In this document: positions 17,198 to 25,334 of the stretch, piece after piece
Layout: every line of letters starts with the position of its first letter
How positions within the stretch are numbered: the first letter of the stretch is position 1
Assembly (NCBI RefSeq): GCF_000968685.2
Contig: NZ_LAKD02000064.1
Location: forward strand, 1-55,870
Source: Streptomyces antioxidans
GTDB lineage: Bacteria; Actinomycetota; Actinomycetes; Streptomycetales; Streptomycetaceae
DNA: 55,870 bases
Direction of reading: 5' to 3'
Position numbers and translations under genes: made by a program
Notes under the pieces: generated by a model
Seen by the model: only the letters and a program-made list of their open reading frames with translations
Database searches by the model: none
What the model was told of the DNA's origin: nothing

Positions 17198-17234
17198 GCG
17201 TGTCAGCTCCATCCTCGTGGACAACACGGAACAT

Positions 17235-17383
17235 CCCGCGGCCGGTATCCTGACTCCCGGATCAGCGTGCGCCGTCCGCCTTCCCGACATCCAGCTCGTC
17301 AGTGGCGTTGTGCTCGACGGCGTACTCCCCGGTCACAGTGGCGGGACCGTGCCGGAATCACACCGGCTTCCCTGCACCGCGGG
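17235..17383 (-). promoter_or_regulatory. Cobalamin riboswitch 1, upstream of mmsA
   Basis: Read on the minus strand: P1 strand CCCGCGG (17383-17377), then GCAGGGAAGCCGGTG, ATTCCGGCACGGTCCCGC, the B12 box GCCACTGTGAC, peripheral helices, GGGAGTCAGGATACC and the closing P1 strand CCGCGGG (17241-17235). All conserved parts of the long cobalamin aptamer are present in order. It lies downstream of the ECF operon on the same strand, so the only co-oriented target is mmsA. Cobalamin riboswitches usually turn genes off when B12 is bound. Confidence 0.93.
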
Positions 17384-17393
17384 CCTTTGCTTC

Positions 17394-17409
17394 CCGACTA
17401 TATAGTCGG
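17394..17409. promoter_or_regulatory. Perfect 16-bp palindrome with TATAGT box between ECF operon and riboswitch 1
   Basis: CCGACTATATAGTCGG is a perfect palindrome placed 10 bp before the riboswitch 5' edge and about 50 bp after the ECF S-gene stop. It contains TATAGT on either strand, a good -10 element for the riboswitch transcript. No clear -35 is seen. It may be promoter and operator at once. GGACGTCC, another palindrome, abuts it. Confidence 0.5.
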
Positions 17410-17457
17410 ACGTCCTAGCAAATCCACCAGGCGCGCTCACCTCCGCGATTCACCGGG

Positions 17458-18282
17458 TCAACGTGGTTCGAATTCGGCCGTCCGGTGTGCTTCGAAGCAC
17501 ACCGGAGCCCGGAAGCGGGCGCGGCGGGCGGCGCGCCGGAAGGTGGTCAGCACGGCCGGTCCCGCCAGCAGGACGCAGACGAAGTTGGTGACGGCGCGTC
17601 CGGTGTCCCAGCCCAGGGACGTGGCGAGGTCGAAGGCCACGTAGCGGTGCCACTGCTCGGTGAAGGGCAGTCCGGGCAGATAGGCGATGGAGCTGTTCGG
17701 GTCCAGGGAGAACGGCCAGAAGGAGAGGTTGAGCAGGAAGCCGAACAGATAGCCGGAGAGCGACCCGTAGACCGCGAGCAGCAGCACCTCGCGCCGCCCG
17801 GTGGCCCGGGGCAGGAACCCGGCGAGCATGCCGACGAACGCGCAGCCGAACATCTGGTACGGCATCCACGGCCCGACCCCGCCGGTGATGAGCGCGGAGG
17901 CGAACAGCGAGGTGCAGCCGAGTACGAAGCCGAAGCCGGGCCCGTAGACGCGCCCGGCCAGGACCAGGACGAAGAAGACGGTCTCGACACCCGCCGTCCC
18001 GGCGCCCAGTGGGCGCAGGGCCGCGTTCACTGCGGACAGGACGCCCAGCATGGCCAGCGCCTTGGAGTCGATGCCGCCCTCGGCGATCTCGGAGAGCACC
18101 ACGCACAGGACGAGCACCAGCAGCACGCCGAAGATCAGCAGGGGTGCGTAGGTGGAGCCGAACGTGCCGGGGGCGACGACGAACGGCCAGAAGAACGCGA
18201 CCAGTCCGAGGAAGGCGGCCAGCGCCATGACCACTCCGGCGCGCGGGGTCAGCCGGACGGCCGTCGCGGTACGTGAGGTCAT
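17458..18282 (-). CDS. ECF transporter S component, predicted cobalamin/corrinoid specificity
   Basis: Substrate-binding membrane subunit of an energy-coupling-factor importer. The 274-aa protein has about six to seven hydrophobic helices, including a segment AMLGVLSAVNAALRPLG near residue 80. It also has the ECF S-type loop VFFVLVLAGRVYGPGFGFVLG and GVGPWMPYQMFGCAFVG. Its start overlaps the fused ATPase stop (ATGA), and the operon begins 6.5 kb upstream behind a cobalamin riboswitch. This makes a B12 or corrinoid substrate likely, as for the CbrT-type S components predicted in comparative genomics. A cobalt or dimethylbenzimidazole substrate cannot be excluded. Confidence 0.85.
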   Translation of the reverse strand: MTSRTATAVRLTPRAGVVMALAAFLGLVAFFWPFVVAPGTFGSTYAPLLIFGVLLVLVLCVVLSEIAEGGIDSKALAMLGVLSAVNAALRPLGAGTAGVETVFFVLVLAGRVYGPGFGFVLGCTSLFASALITGGVGPWMPYQMFGCAFVGMLAGFLPRATGRREVLLLAVYGSLSGYLFGFLLNLSFWPFSLDPNSSIAYLPGLPFTEQWHRYVAFDLATSLGWDTGRAVTNFVCVLLAGPAVLTTFRRAARRARFRAPVCFEAHRTAEFEPR

Positions 18283-19928
18283 GGGCCCGTCTCCCGTCCG
18301 TCTTCCGGCAGCAGCGCGTCCTGGACCTGCCCGACCGTCAGATAGGGCAGCGGAGCGAGGATCTTCGCCGTCTGGGGCGCGAAGACGGGCGATGCCACGA
18401 TGACGTCGGGCGTTCTGCCGTCGGCCACGATGTCCCCTTCCGCCATGACCACCACACGGTCGGCGGCACGGGCGGCGAACTCCACGTCGTGGGTGGAGAT
18501 GACGACCGCGCGCCCGTCGGCCGCGAGGGCGTCGACAATGCCGATGAGTGCCGATTTCGCGCGGTAGTCGAGGCCGCGGGTGGGTTCGTCCAGCAGCACG
18601 ATCCGCGGTGCGGCGGTGAGCTGGATGGCGAGCACCAGGGCCAGCTTCTGCCCCTCGGACAGGTCGCGGGGATGCGTGGCGCCGTCGATACCGGGCGCGA
18701 GCCGGTCCAGGACGGCACGGGCCCCCGGTCCCGCGGCCGATTCGGTGTCGGCCTGGTCGAGTTCCTGTGCCACGCTCTCCAGGTAGAGCAGGTCGGCGGG
18801 GGTCTGCGGGACCAGCCCGACCAACCGGCGGGCCTGGTCCGCGGGCACGGTGTGCGGGTCAGCGGCCGTGCTCCGGTGCGGGTCGGCCACCTCGACGGTC
18901 CCGGCCCGGCGCGGGCCGGTGCCCTGGAGGGCCCACAGCAGTGAGGACTTTCCGGAGCCGTTACGGCCCATCAGGGCGGTGACCTCACCGGTGTGCAGTT
19001 CGAGGTCCACCTCCCGTACGGCGGGGACGCCGTGGTACGTGACGGTCACGCCACGGGCGGCCAGCAACCGTGGCCGGTCCTGGGCGGACAGCGGGCGGAC
19101 GGGACCCGGTGTGCGGCCGGTCAGCCGGGAGCGCAGATGTGCCGCGGCCCGGCGGGCGTCTCGGATGGACAGCGGCAGCGGTGACCAGCCCGCGGCCCGC
19201 CCCAGTTCCACGATCGGTGGCGCGATCGTGGACGTCCGGAGGATGTCGGCGGGCGTGCCGATGCGGGCGTGGCCGTCGCCGGGCAGATGGATGACACGGT
19301 CGGCGTACTGGACGACCCGTTCGAGGCGGTGCTCGGCCATCAGGACGGTGACACCGAGGTCGTGGACGAGGCGGGTGACGGCGGCGATGACCTCCTCGGC
19401 CGCCGTGGGGTCGAGCGCGGAGGTCGGCTCGTCCAGGACGAGGACGCGGGGATGGGCGGTGAGGACGGAGCCGATCGCGACGCGCTGCTGCTGGCCGCCG
19501 GAGAGTTCATACAGGGCGCGGTGGCGCAGCTCGGCGAGGCCGAGCAGGTCGAGGGTCTCCTCGACGCGCTTGCGCATGGTGGTCGGTGGGATCGCCAACT
19601 GCTCCATGGCGTAGGCGAGTTCCTCCTCGACGGTGTCGGTGACGAAGCCGTCGATGGGGTCCTGGCCGACCACGCCCACGACGTCCGCGAGTTCCCGGGG
19701 CGGGTGGTCGGCGGTGTCGCGGCCGTCCACGGTGACGCGGCCGTACAGCGTGCCGCCCGTGAAGTGCGGCACCAGGCCGTTGACGGCACCGAGGAGGGTG
19801 GACTTGCCGACGCCGGTGTGCCCGACCACGAGGCAGAGTTCGCCCTCCTCCACCGTGAGGTCGACATCGCGCAGCGCGGGTTCGGCCGCGTCGTCGTAGT
19901 GGACGGTGACCTGCTCGAAGGTGATCAC
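18279..19928 (-). CDS. ECF transporter ATPase, fused AA' subunits
   Basis: Energises the importer. The 549-aa protein contains two ABC ATPase domains. The first has Walker A GHTGVGKST (residues 36-44), signature LSGGQQQRVAIGSVL and Walker B VLVLDEPTSALD. The second has Walker A GRNGSGKSS, a divergent signature LSEGQKLALVLAIQL, and Walker B IVLLDEPTRGLD. Usual ECF modules have separate A and A' proteins; fusion is common in actinobacteria. GTG 19928 overlaps the T-component stop. The fixed order T-AA'-S with overlaps argues for one complex. Confidence 0.93.
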   Translation of the reverse strand: MITFEQVTVHYDDAAEPALRDVDLTVEEGELCLVVGHTGVGKSTLLGAVNGLVPHFTGGTLYGRVTVDGRDTADHPPRELADVVGVVGQDPIDGFVTDTVEEELAYAMEQLAIPPTTMRKRVEETLDLLGLAELRHRALYELSGGQQQRVAIGSVLTAHPRVLVLDEPTSALDPTAAEEVIAAVTRLVHDLGVTVLMAEHRLERVVQYADRVIHLPGDGHARIGTPADILRTSTIAPPIVELGRAAGWSPLPLSIRDARRAAAHLRSRLTGRTPGPVRPLSAQDRPRLLAARGVTVTYHGVPAVREVDLELHTGEVTALMGRNGSGKSSLLWALQGTGPRRAGTVEVADPHRSTAADPHTVPADQARRLVGLVPQTPADLLYLESVAQELDQADTESAAGPGARAVLDRLAPGIDGATHPRDLSEGQKLALVLAIQLTAAPRIVLLDEPTRGLDYRAKSALIGIVDALAADGRAVVISTHDVEFAARAADRVVVMAEGDIVADGRTPDVIVASPVFAPQTAKILAPLPYLTVGQVQDALLPEDGRETGP

Positions 19929-21091
19929 GAGGCATCGGCCTTCCGGACGGGTCCGGGCGGCGGTGCGAGGAATCCGGCGGTCCCGGCGAGCAGGATCACG
20001 GCGGTGGGCACCAGGGGCAGCCCGGGCCAGGTCAGCGGGTAGAAGGTGGGGTTGAGCTGGGCGGGGTCGTAGCCGAGGTCGGTGAAGAGCAGGACGGCGG
20101 AGAGCACACCGCTCCCGGCCACGGCCCACTCCGGCAGCCGCCACGGATCGGGGCGGTAGGTGGTGCGGGTGACGCGCCGTCCGCCCAGCCGCAGACCGGC
20201 CACGCACAGCACCGCGCCCACCGTCATCGCCGGTATGCCAAGGAAGGCGGGCGCGGTGGCGTCCAGCAGACCGTACGCACCGGTACACAGTCCGCACATG
20301 CCGAGCAGCATCAGCGCACCGGTGGCCCGGCGGGAGCGGCGGGTCGCGGAGCCCGCCCGGCCGTAGCCACGGGAGTCCATGGCGGCGGCCAGCCGCAGCG
20401 AGCGCTCGAGGGCGTCCTCCAGAACGGGGACCACGATGCCCCGCAGCGCCCGCATCCCCTGTGCGCGCCCTGCGCGCAACTTCCTTGCCCTGGCGACGCG
20501 TTGGACGCTCTGCACGAGCTGCGGCGCCACGCTGATGGCGACGGTGACGGCGACCCCGAGCTCGTAGAGGGCGCCCGGCAGGACCCGCAGCGCTCGCTTG
20601 GGGTTGGCGAGGGTGTTCGCCGCGCCGACGCAGCACAGCATGCACGCCAGCCGCAGCCCGTCGGTGGCCGAGGAGAGCAGCGCCTCCAGGGAGACCGGGC
20701 CGCCGATGCGGATGCCCGCGTACCAGTCGGGGGTGGGGACATGCGGCAGTGAGAAGAGGAAGTGGTCCCGTGGGGTGATCCCGGTGGCGAACACGGCCCG
20801 GAAGACGACACGGATCGCGACGACCGTCAGGGCCAGATACAGGTAGTACGCGAAGCCACGCGCCCACGGAGCCTCGGTGCGCCGGGCCGTGATGACGTAG
20901 CCGAGGACGGCGAGGACCAGGAACAGCAGCAGCGGGTTGTTGGTGCGGCTGACGGCGGTGGCGAGGGCGAGCGCCCACACCCACCAGGCCACCGGGTGGA
21001 GCGCGCGCGGCAGGCGGCGGCCGCCCCGGTCCGGACGCGGTGCGGAAGGGGCGGCCGCGGGCTCGACGGTCGTACGGGCCACCGCGGTCAC
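19925..21091 (-). CDS. ECF transporter T component (EcfT)
   Basis: Transmembrane coupling subunit linking the ATPase to the S component. The 388-aa protein has multiple hydrophobic helices and the two conserved Ala-Arg-Gly-type coupling motifs; the first is clear as AMDSRGYG following LEDALERSLRLAA. It is longer than typical EcfT (about 250 aa), with an extra C-terminal block of about four helices ending near the stop. GTG 21091 overlaps the stop of the upstream anchored protein, continuing the chain of GTGA/ATGA overlaps through the operon. Confidence 0.9.
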   Translation of the reverse strand: MTAVARTTVEPAAAPSAPRPDRGGRRLPRALHPVAWWVWALALATAVSRTNNPLLLFLVLAVLGYVITARRTEAPWARGFAYYLYLALTVVAIRVVFRAVFATGITPRDHFLFSLPHVPTPDWYAGIRIGGPVSLEALLSSATDGLRLACMLCCVGAANTLANPKRALRVLPGALYELGVAVTVAISVAPQLVQSVQRVARARKLRAGRAQGMRALRGIVVPVLEDALERSLRLAAAMDSRGYGRAGSATRRSRRATGALMLLGMCGLCTGAYGLLDATAPAFLGIPAMTVGAVLCVAGLRLGGRRVTRTTYRPDPWRLPEWAVAGSGVLSAVLLFTDLGYDPAQLNPTFYPLTWPGLPLVPTAVILLAGTAGFLAPPPGPVRKADAS

Positions 21092-22005
21092 TCGGTACGG
21101 CGGCGCCGCCGCGCCACGAACGCCGCCGCCGCGCCGATCAGCGCCACGAGGGACACACCGGCGGCCACGGGCACGATCGAGCCGGGGTCGTGCTTCGCCT
21201 CGCCCGCGGGGGCCGCGTCGACCACCTTGGTCTTCGGGCTCGGTGCCGCTTGGGCCGAGGGGCTGTCGGTGGGACCGGCCGTATGCGACGGGGTCGGGCT
21301 CTTGCTCGGTTTGGGCTCCTTCGGCTCCGGCTTCGGTGAGCCGGATCCGGCCGGTGTGGTGGCCCGGCGCTCGGGGGCGGGGCCGGTGTCGACGTCCGGG
21401 GGCAGCGGGGGTGCCTTCGCGGTGGAGGAGGGCCTGGTCCCGCCCCCCTGCGGGCGGGTGTTGTGGGCGCGCAGCTGGTCGGGGGTGACGGTGGGCCGCC
21501 CCTCGGTGCCCTCGATATTCGTACCGCCGAAGATCCACAGGTCGACGCTGCCGGGCTTCGGCTTGTAGAGCATCGCGCCGAGCTGGCTGTACTGCCAGTC
21601 GTTCGTCCCGGGGTCCGCGTGCCAGTACGACCAGTACGCCGACGCGGGCGGGGTCAGGACGCAGTCGTCCTCGCCCGGGGTCGGGTACTGCTTGCCGTTC
21701 TTGTAGCCGCTGTAGCCGATGCGGCAGATGAACGCCGGTCCGTCGTGCCCGGTGCCGGTGGTGCGCCAGCCGCCCTGGTTGAGCAGTTCGTAACCGGTGG
21801 TGGGGGCGGTGCCGCAGGAGCGGAAGAGGGGGCCGCCCCAGTCGCTGAAGTCCACGGCGAGCACCACTCCGGAGGTGGTCGTGCAGCGGCCCATGGGCTG
21901 GGGGGCCGCCGCGGCCGGGGCGGCGGTCACGCCGAGGGCGGCGGCCGTCAGGCCGAGCGCCGCCGCCACGCGGACCGCCGCGTGTGCGAGACGTGCGGGG
22001 ATCAC
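21088..22005 (-). CDS. Surface-anchored protein with transcobalamin-C-like beta domain, B12 operon
   Basis: A 305-aa exported protein: signal peptide (residues 1-36, ending TAAPAAAAP), a single cysteine-containing domain (about 38-165), a Pro/Ser/Thr-rich linker, and a C-terminal transmembrane helix followed by RRRRR. The domain is clearly homologous to the N-terminal domain of the next upstream gene product: both have the order PTTGYELL, HDGPAFICRIG, CVLTPPA and AYWSYW, then a GxVDxWxFGGT end. The pattern resembles the DUF4430/transcobalamin C-terminal beta domain, which caps B12 in intrinsic factor. I infer a membrane-tethered corrinoid-capturing protein feeding the ECF importer. Confidence 0.75.
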   Translation of the reverse strand: MIPARLAHAAVRVAAALGLTAAALGVTAAPAAAAPQPMGRCTTTSGVVLAVDFSDWGGPLFRSCGTAPTTGYELLNQGGWRTTGTGHDGPAFICRIGYSGYKNGKQYPTPGEDDCVLTPPASAYWSYWHADPGTNDWQYSQLGAMLYKPKPGSVDLWIFGGTNIEGTEGRPTVTPDQLRAHNTRPQGGGTRPSSTAKAPPLPPDVDTGPAPERRATTPAGSGSPKPEPKEPKPSKSPTPSHTAGPTDSPSAQAAPSPKTKVVDAAPAGEAKHDPGSIVPVAAGVSLVALIGAAAAFVARRRRRTE

Positions 22006-24779
22006 CTCGCGCTCCCGGCGTCCGGGCGGCCGGTGCGCCTGCGCGCGACGACCGCGGTGCGCCACCCGGCGACCACCAGCAGCGCGGCGATGACGGCCAG
22101 GGTCCCGAGCCGCACCCCGGTGGAGGCCAGCGCACCGCCGCCGTCGTCACCACTGCCGCCGTCGGCCGTGTGTCCGCCATCGGCACCGCCCGTGTCGTCA
22201 GGGGTGACGATGTCCGGGCCGCTGTCGCTGGGGCTCGGCGTGGGCTGCGGCGACGTGTCGGCCAGGCTGCGCTTCAGCTCACCGAAGGGGATGCCCGTGG
22301 CACCGCCGACCGCCTGGGTGGAGGCCCGCAGATCGGAGCCGCGCTGGCCCTCCTCCGCCACGTTGAAGCCGCCGTCGGTGTTCTGCTGCGAGGCCAGGAA
22401 CGTCCGGGCCTTCGTGATCTCGTCGGTGTACGTCGCCGCGTCCAGCGACAGGCCCTGCACCGCGAGCGCCGCGGAGTTGACCGAGTTGCCCGCCGCGCCC
22501 GGGAAGCCGCCGTCGGAGAGCTGCTTCGAGGCGATCCACTTCAGGGCCTTGCCCACGGCCGCGTCCGCCTTCTCACCACCGGCCAAGTCCAGGGCCATGG
22601 CGGCGATGGCGGTGGAGTCCACATCGGAGTCGCCGGTGGCGGGGATCAGGCTCGGCCAGGCCCCGCTCGTGTGCTGAAGGCTCTCCAGATAGGCGATCGG
22701 CTCCTCCGCCACCGTCTTCTCTCCCGCGCGCACCTGTGCCATGACCGCGAGCGACTGGGCGAAGACGGACGGGGCGTAGGCGTAGGCGCCCTTGGCGGCG
22801 CAGGAACGGTCCGGTGGAGCACTGGGCTCCGCGCAGACAGCCTTGCCGAGCGCGGCGATGAGGTCATGGCCGCCGAAGTCGCGCGGATCACGTCCGACCA
22901 CCTCGGCGAGCAGGGCGGTCTTGCCGAGGGAGCCGCCCGCCGCGTACGCGGTGCCGATGCCCGTCCAGTCGTCGACCGTGCGCCCCTCTCCGTCCTTGCC
23001 GCCGTGGTCGAGGTGGTCGACGATGCCGCGGAGCTTGGCGTTGTTCAGGCCGGTGGCGGCCAGCGCGTAGGCGCCGTCGATGGTGAGGCCGAAGTCGGCG
23101 CGGGATGAGGAGGGTCCGGCGGTGTAGTACTGGCCCTGCTTGAGGTTGGCGGCACTGGTGAGATACGCGACGCCCTTCTTCAGATCGGGTCCGACACCCG
23201 GCGGCGGGGTGGTCGGGGTGCCCGGTTCCGTGGTCGGCGGCTGGGTGGGCCCGGACTTTTTCGCCGTCAGGGTGACCAGGCTGGTGCGGGCACCGGCGAG
23301 CACCGCCACCGCGGCCGGGTAGACGGCCGGTTCGGCGGCGCCCTCCTCGAATCCGAAGCCGCCGCCGTCGAGTTGCTGCCTGGACAGCCAGCCCACCGCC
23401 GCGTCGGCGCGGTCGGTGTCGCCGAGCGCGCGCAGCGCCTGGGCGGCGTAGGCGGTCGCGGTGACGCTGCCGGTGGTGGCCCCGGAGTAGCCGGGGAAGG
23501 AGCCGTCCTCGCGCTGGGCCTCCGTCAGGTAGGCACGGGCCCGTGTCACGGCTTCGCCGTGACCGCCCGCCTTGTGCAGCACCAGGGCGACGATACCGGT
23601 GGTGGCGGGGTCGCCGTCGCAGTTCTCGCCGGGCCGGATGAGGATGCTGGTGACGCCACCGTCCTTGCACTGGAGCTGCGTCAGCCGGTCGACGGTGGCG
23701 GCGGGGGGCGTCGCCCCGGCGCGCAGCAGGGCCAGCACGGACAGCGCCTGGCCCTCGGCGTAGGTGGCGTTGCGGACGTCGCCCTTGGCGGTGCAGCCGG
23801 GAGTCGGCTCGCCGGACTCGGGGCCCGCCGCGCACACGTTCTTCCGCAGATCGCCGACGAGGTCGTGGCCGCCGAAGTCGGCCGGGTCCGCCCCGGTGAT
23901 CTCCGCGAGGAGGGCCAGGCGGGCGGCGGCGGGGGCATCGGGCGCTTGGTCCCGGCCCCCGGGGTAGGCGTAGTCGGCGGTGTGCGCGGCCAGGAAGGCG
24001 GTGACCTTGTCGAGGTCGGCGCCCTTGCCGTCGGCGGCGGCGAGGGCATACCCGGTCTCAGCGGTCAGCGCGTAGTCGGGGGTGCCGTCGTTGTCGATGC
24101 GTGTCCCGTCGGTCAGACGGCCCTTGAGCCACGTCGCGGCGGCGGTGATGTCGACCTCGCCGGACGGCCCGGTGGGCGTGCCACCGCCGGGGCCGGGGGT
24201 GCCCCCGCCACCGCCCGCGCGGACGTCGTCGGGACTGAACTCCGGCTCGCCCGTGCTGCCGCCGACATCGGTGCCGCCGAACACCCAGGCGTCGACGTCG
24301 CCGTTCTTCAGCTTGCGGTCCATGGCGCCGTAGGGGCTGTAGGTCCACTCGTCCTGGCCGGGCGGGGCGGTCCAGTACGACCAGTAGGCGGTGGCGGGCG
24401 GGGTGAGGACGCAGGACTCCTTGTCCGGAGTGGGGTACTGCGTACCGGAGTTGAACGGCCCGAAGCCGATGCGGCAGATGAAGGCGGGACCGTCGTGCTC
24501 GGTCCCGGCGGTGCTGAAGCCGCCCTCGTGGAGCAGCTCGTAGCCGGTCGTCGGAGTGGTGTCGCAGCCGCGCTCGACCTTGCCGCCGAACGGCCCGAAA
24601 TCGACGGCGACCACCGCGCCCTTGGTGGCGGTGCAGTCGCCGATGGGGTCCGCGGCGGCGGATGTCGGCGTGAGAAACGCCAGACAGGCGCCTAGCAGTA
24701 CAAGCGCCAGGGACAGCGCCGCCAAAGGCCCCGGTCTCGCACCCGTCCGCGCGCTTGTTCGTCCGTAGGTCCCCGCCAC
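22002..24779 (-). CDS. Cell-wall-anchored protein: beta domain plus two alpha/alpha-barrel repeats, B12 operon
   Basis: A 925-aa exported protein. Layout: signal peptide (to about 42), the same four-Cys beta-type domain as the previous gene (about 44-170), then two alpha/alpha-barrel domains of prenyltransferase/squalene-oxidase-repeat type (about 190-530 and 555-860). An acidic linker, LASTG (884-888), a transmembrane helix and a basic tail follow, as in sortase-anchored proteins. The two barrels are internal duplicates: compare DPADFGGHDLVGDLRKNVC with DPRDFGGHDLIAALGKAVC. Barrel plus beta domain is the composition of intrinsic factor and transcobalamin. GTG 24779 with GAGGGGGC upstream was chosen; earlier in-frame codons lie in the riboswitch leader. 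It is the first gene of the ECF operon. Confidence 0.85.
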   Translation of the reverse strand: MAGTYGRTSARTGARPGPLAALSLALVLLGACLAFLTPTSAAADPIGDCTATKGAVVAVDFGPFGGKVERGCDTTPTTGYELLHEGGFSTAGTEHDGPAFICRIGFGPFNSGTQYPTPDKESCVLTPPATAYWSYWTAPPGQDEWTYSPYGAMDRKLKNGDVDAWVFGGTDVGGSTGEPEFSPDDVRAGGGGGTPGPGGGTPTGPSGEVDITAAATWLKGRLTDGTRIDNDGTPDYALTAETGYALAAADGKGADLDKVTAFLAAHTADYAYPGGRDQAPDAPAAARLALLAEITGADPADFGGHDLVGDLRKNVCAAGPESGEPTPGCTAKGDVRNATYAEGQALSVLALLRAGATPPAATVDRLTQLQCKDGGVTSILIRPGENCDGDPATTGIVALVLHKAGGHGEAVTRARAYLTEAQREDGSFPGYSGATTGSVTATAYAAQALRALGDTDRADAAVGWLSRQQLDGGGFGFEEGAAEPAVYPAAVAVLAGARTSLVTLTAKKSGPTQPPTTEPGTPTTPPPGVGPDLKKGVAYLTSAANLKQGQYYTAGPSSSRADFGLTIDGAYALAATGLNNAKLRGIVDHLDHGGKDGEGRTVDDWTGIGTAYAAGGSLGKTALLAEVVGRDPRDFGGHDLIAALGKAVCAEPSAPPDRSCAAKGAYAYAPSVFAQSLAVMAQVRAGEKTVAEEPIAYLESLQHTSGAWPSLIPATGDSDVDSTAIAAMALDLAGGEKADAAVGKALKWIASKQLSDGGFPGAAGNSVNSAALAVQGLSLDAATYTDEITKARTFLASQQNTDGGFNVAEEGQRGSDLRASTQAVGGATGIPFGELKRSLADTSPQPTPSPSDSGPDIVTPDDTGGADGGHTADGGSGDDGGGALASTGVRLGTLAVIAALLVVAGWRTAVVARRRTGRPDAGSAR

Positions 24780-24910
24780 GGCCCCCGCCCCCTCGCTGTG
24801 TGACCGCCGGGGGTCGAGCGTGGCTGAGGGGCCTCCCGCGCGGGGAGACCCGCGTGGGGAAGCTGTCGAACCACGCCGTAGTCCGCGACGGCGTTTGTCG
24901 CTGAAGAACA

Positions 24911-24995
24911 CGTCCCAGGCATTCCGGCTCGCCCAGCGGTGCCGGGCCTACGGTTGCGGGTCAGCGCCGGACTTCGACCGGCTTCCCCTGGAACG
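24911..24995 (-). promoter_or_regulatory. Cobalamin riboswitch 2, compact form, controls the ECF operon
   Basis: Minus-strand reading: CGTTCCAGG (P1), GGGAAGCCGGTCGAAGTCCGG, CGCTGACCCGCAACCGTAGG, a short helix, GAGCCGGAATGCC and the closing P1 strand CCTGGGACG. P1 pairs across all nine positions, with one G-U. Peripheral helices present in riboswitches 1 and 4 are absent; the short B12 box CGCAACCGTA is the actinobacterial variant. It lies 131 nt upstream of the anchored-protein start. Confidence 0.88.
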
Positions 24996-25012
24996 ACTCG
25001 TGTGTCAGCCGG

Positions 25013-25041
25013 ATTTGAGCACGGTTCCCAAGCGGCGTCAA
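25013..25041 (-). promoter_or_regulatory. Promoter for the ECF operon transcript
   Basis: Minus strand: -35 TTGACG (25041-25036), 17-bp spacer, -10 TCAAAT (25018-25013). Transcription would begin around 25006, about ten bases before the riboswitch P1 stem. Confidence 0.6.
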
Positions 25042-25129
25042 GGTGGTGCCGGGGCGGCGCTGGGGCGGCGCCGATCCTGCCGCGCGACCGCTGGCGGGGC
25101 GGGGGCGCGTCCTGTACCGTCCCGCACTG

Positions 25130-25218
25130 CCGAGTGGGGGAACCCGGTGGGAGTCCGGGGCTGACGCGCAGCGGTATGGGACGGCAGGGGGCCGTCCCGA
25201 GCCCGAATGCCCAAGCGG
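25130..25218 (+). promoter_or_regulatory. Cobalamin riboswitch 3, compact form, upstream of secreted B12-binder-like gene
   Basis: Plus-strand reading: CCGAGTGGG (P1), GGAACCCGGTGGGAGTCCGG, GGCTGACGCGCAGCGGTATG, a GGGACGGC...GCCGTCCC helix, GAGCCCGAATGCC and the closing strand CCAAGCGG. P1 has a small internal mismatch. It has the same compact architecture as riboswitch 2 in opposite orientation, 135 bp away. The leader to the gene start is about 115 nt. Confidence 0.88.
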
Positions 25219-25334
25219 TGACGCACCTTCGGAAGCCGGTCCACGCGATTTCGGACGGCGGCCACACCCGCTGCTCCGCAGGCCGCCAGGGCCCGGCACG
25301 GGCCGGTCGGCGTCCCTCACCACAGGAGCAGGCC

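Noticed and set aside
17235..18282. Assigning riboswitch 1 to the ECF S-component gene
   Set aside because: Both are on the minus strand and the riboswitch lies downstream of that gene; the ECF operon has its own riboswitch at 24911-24995.
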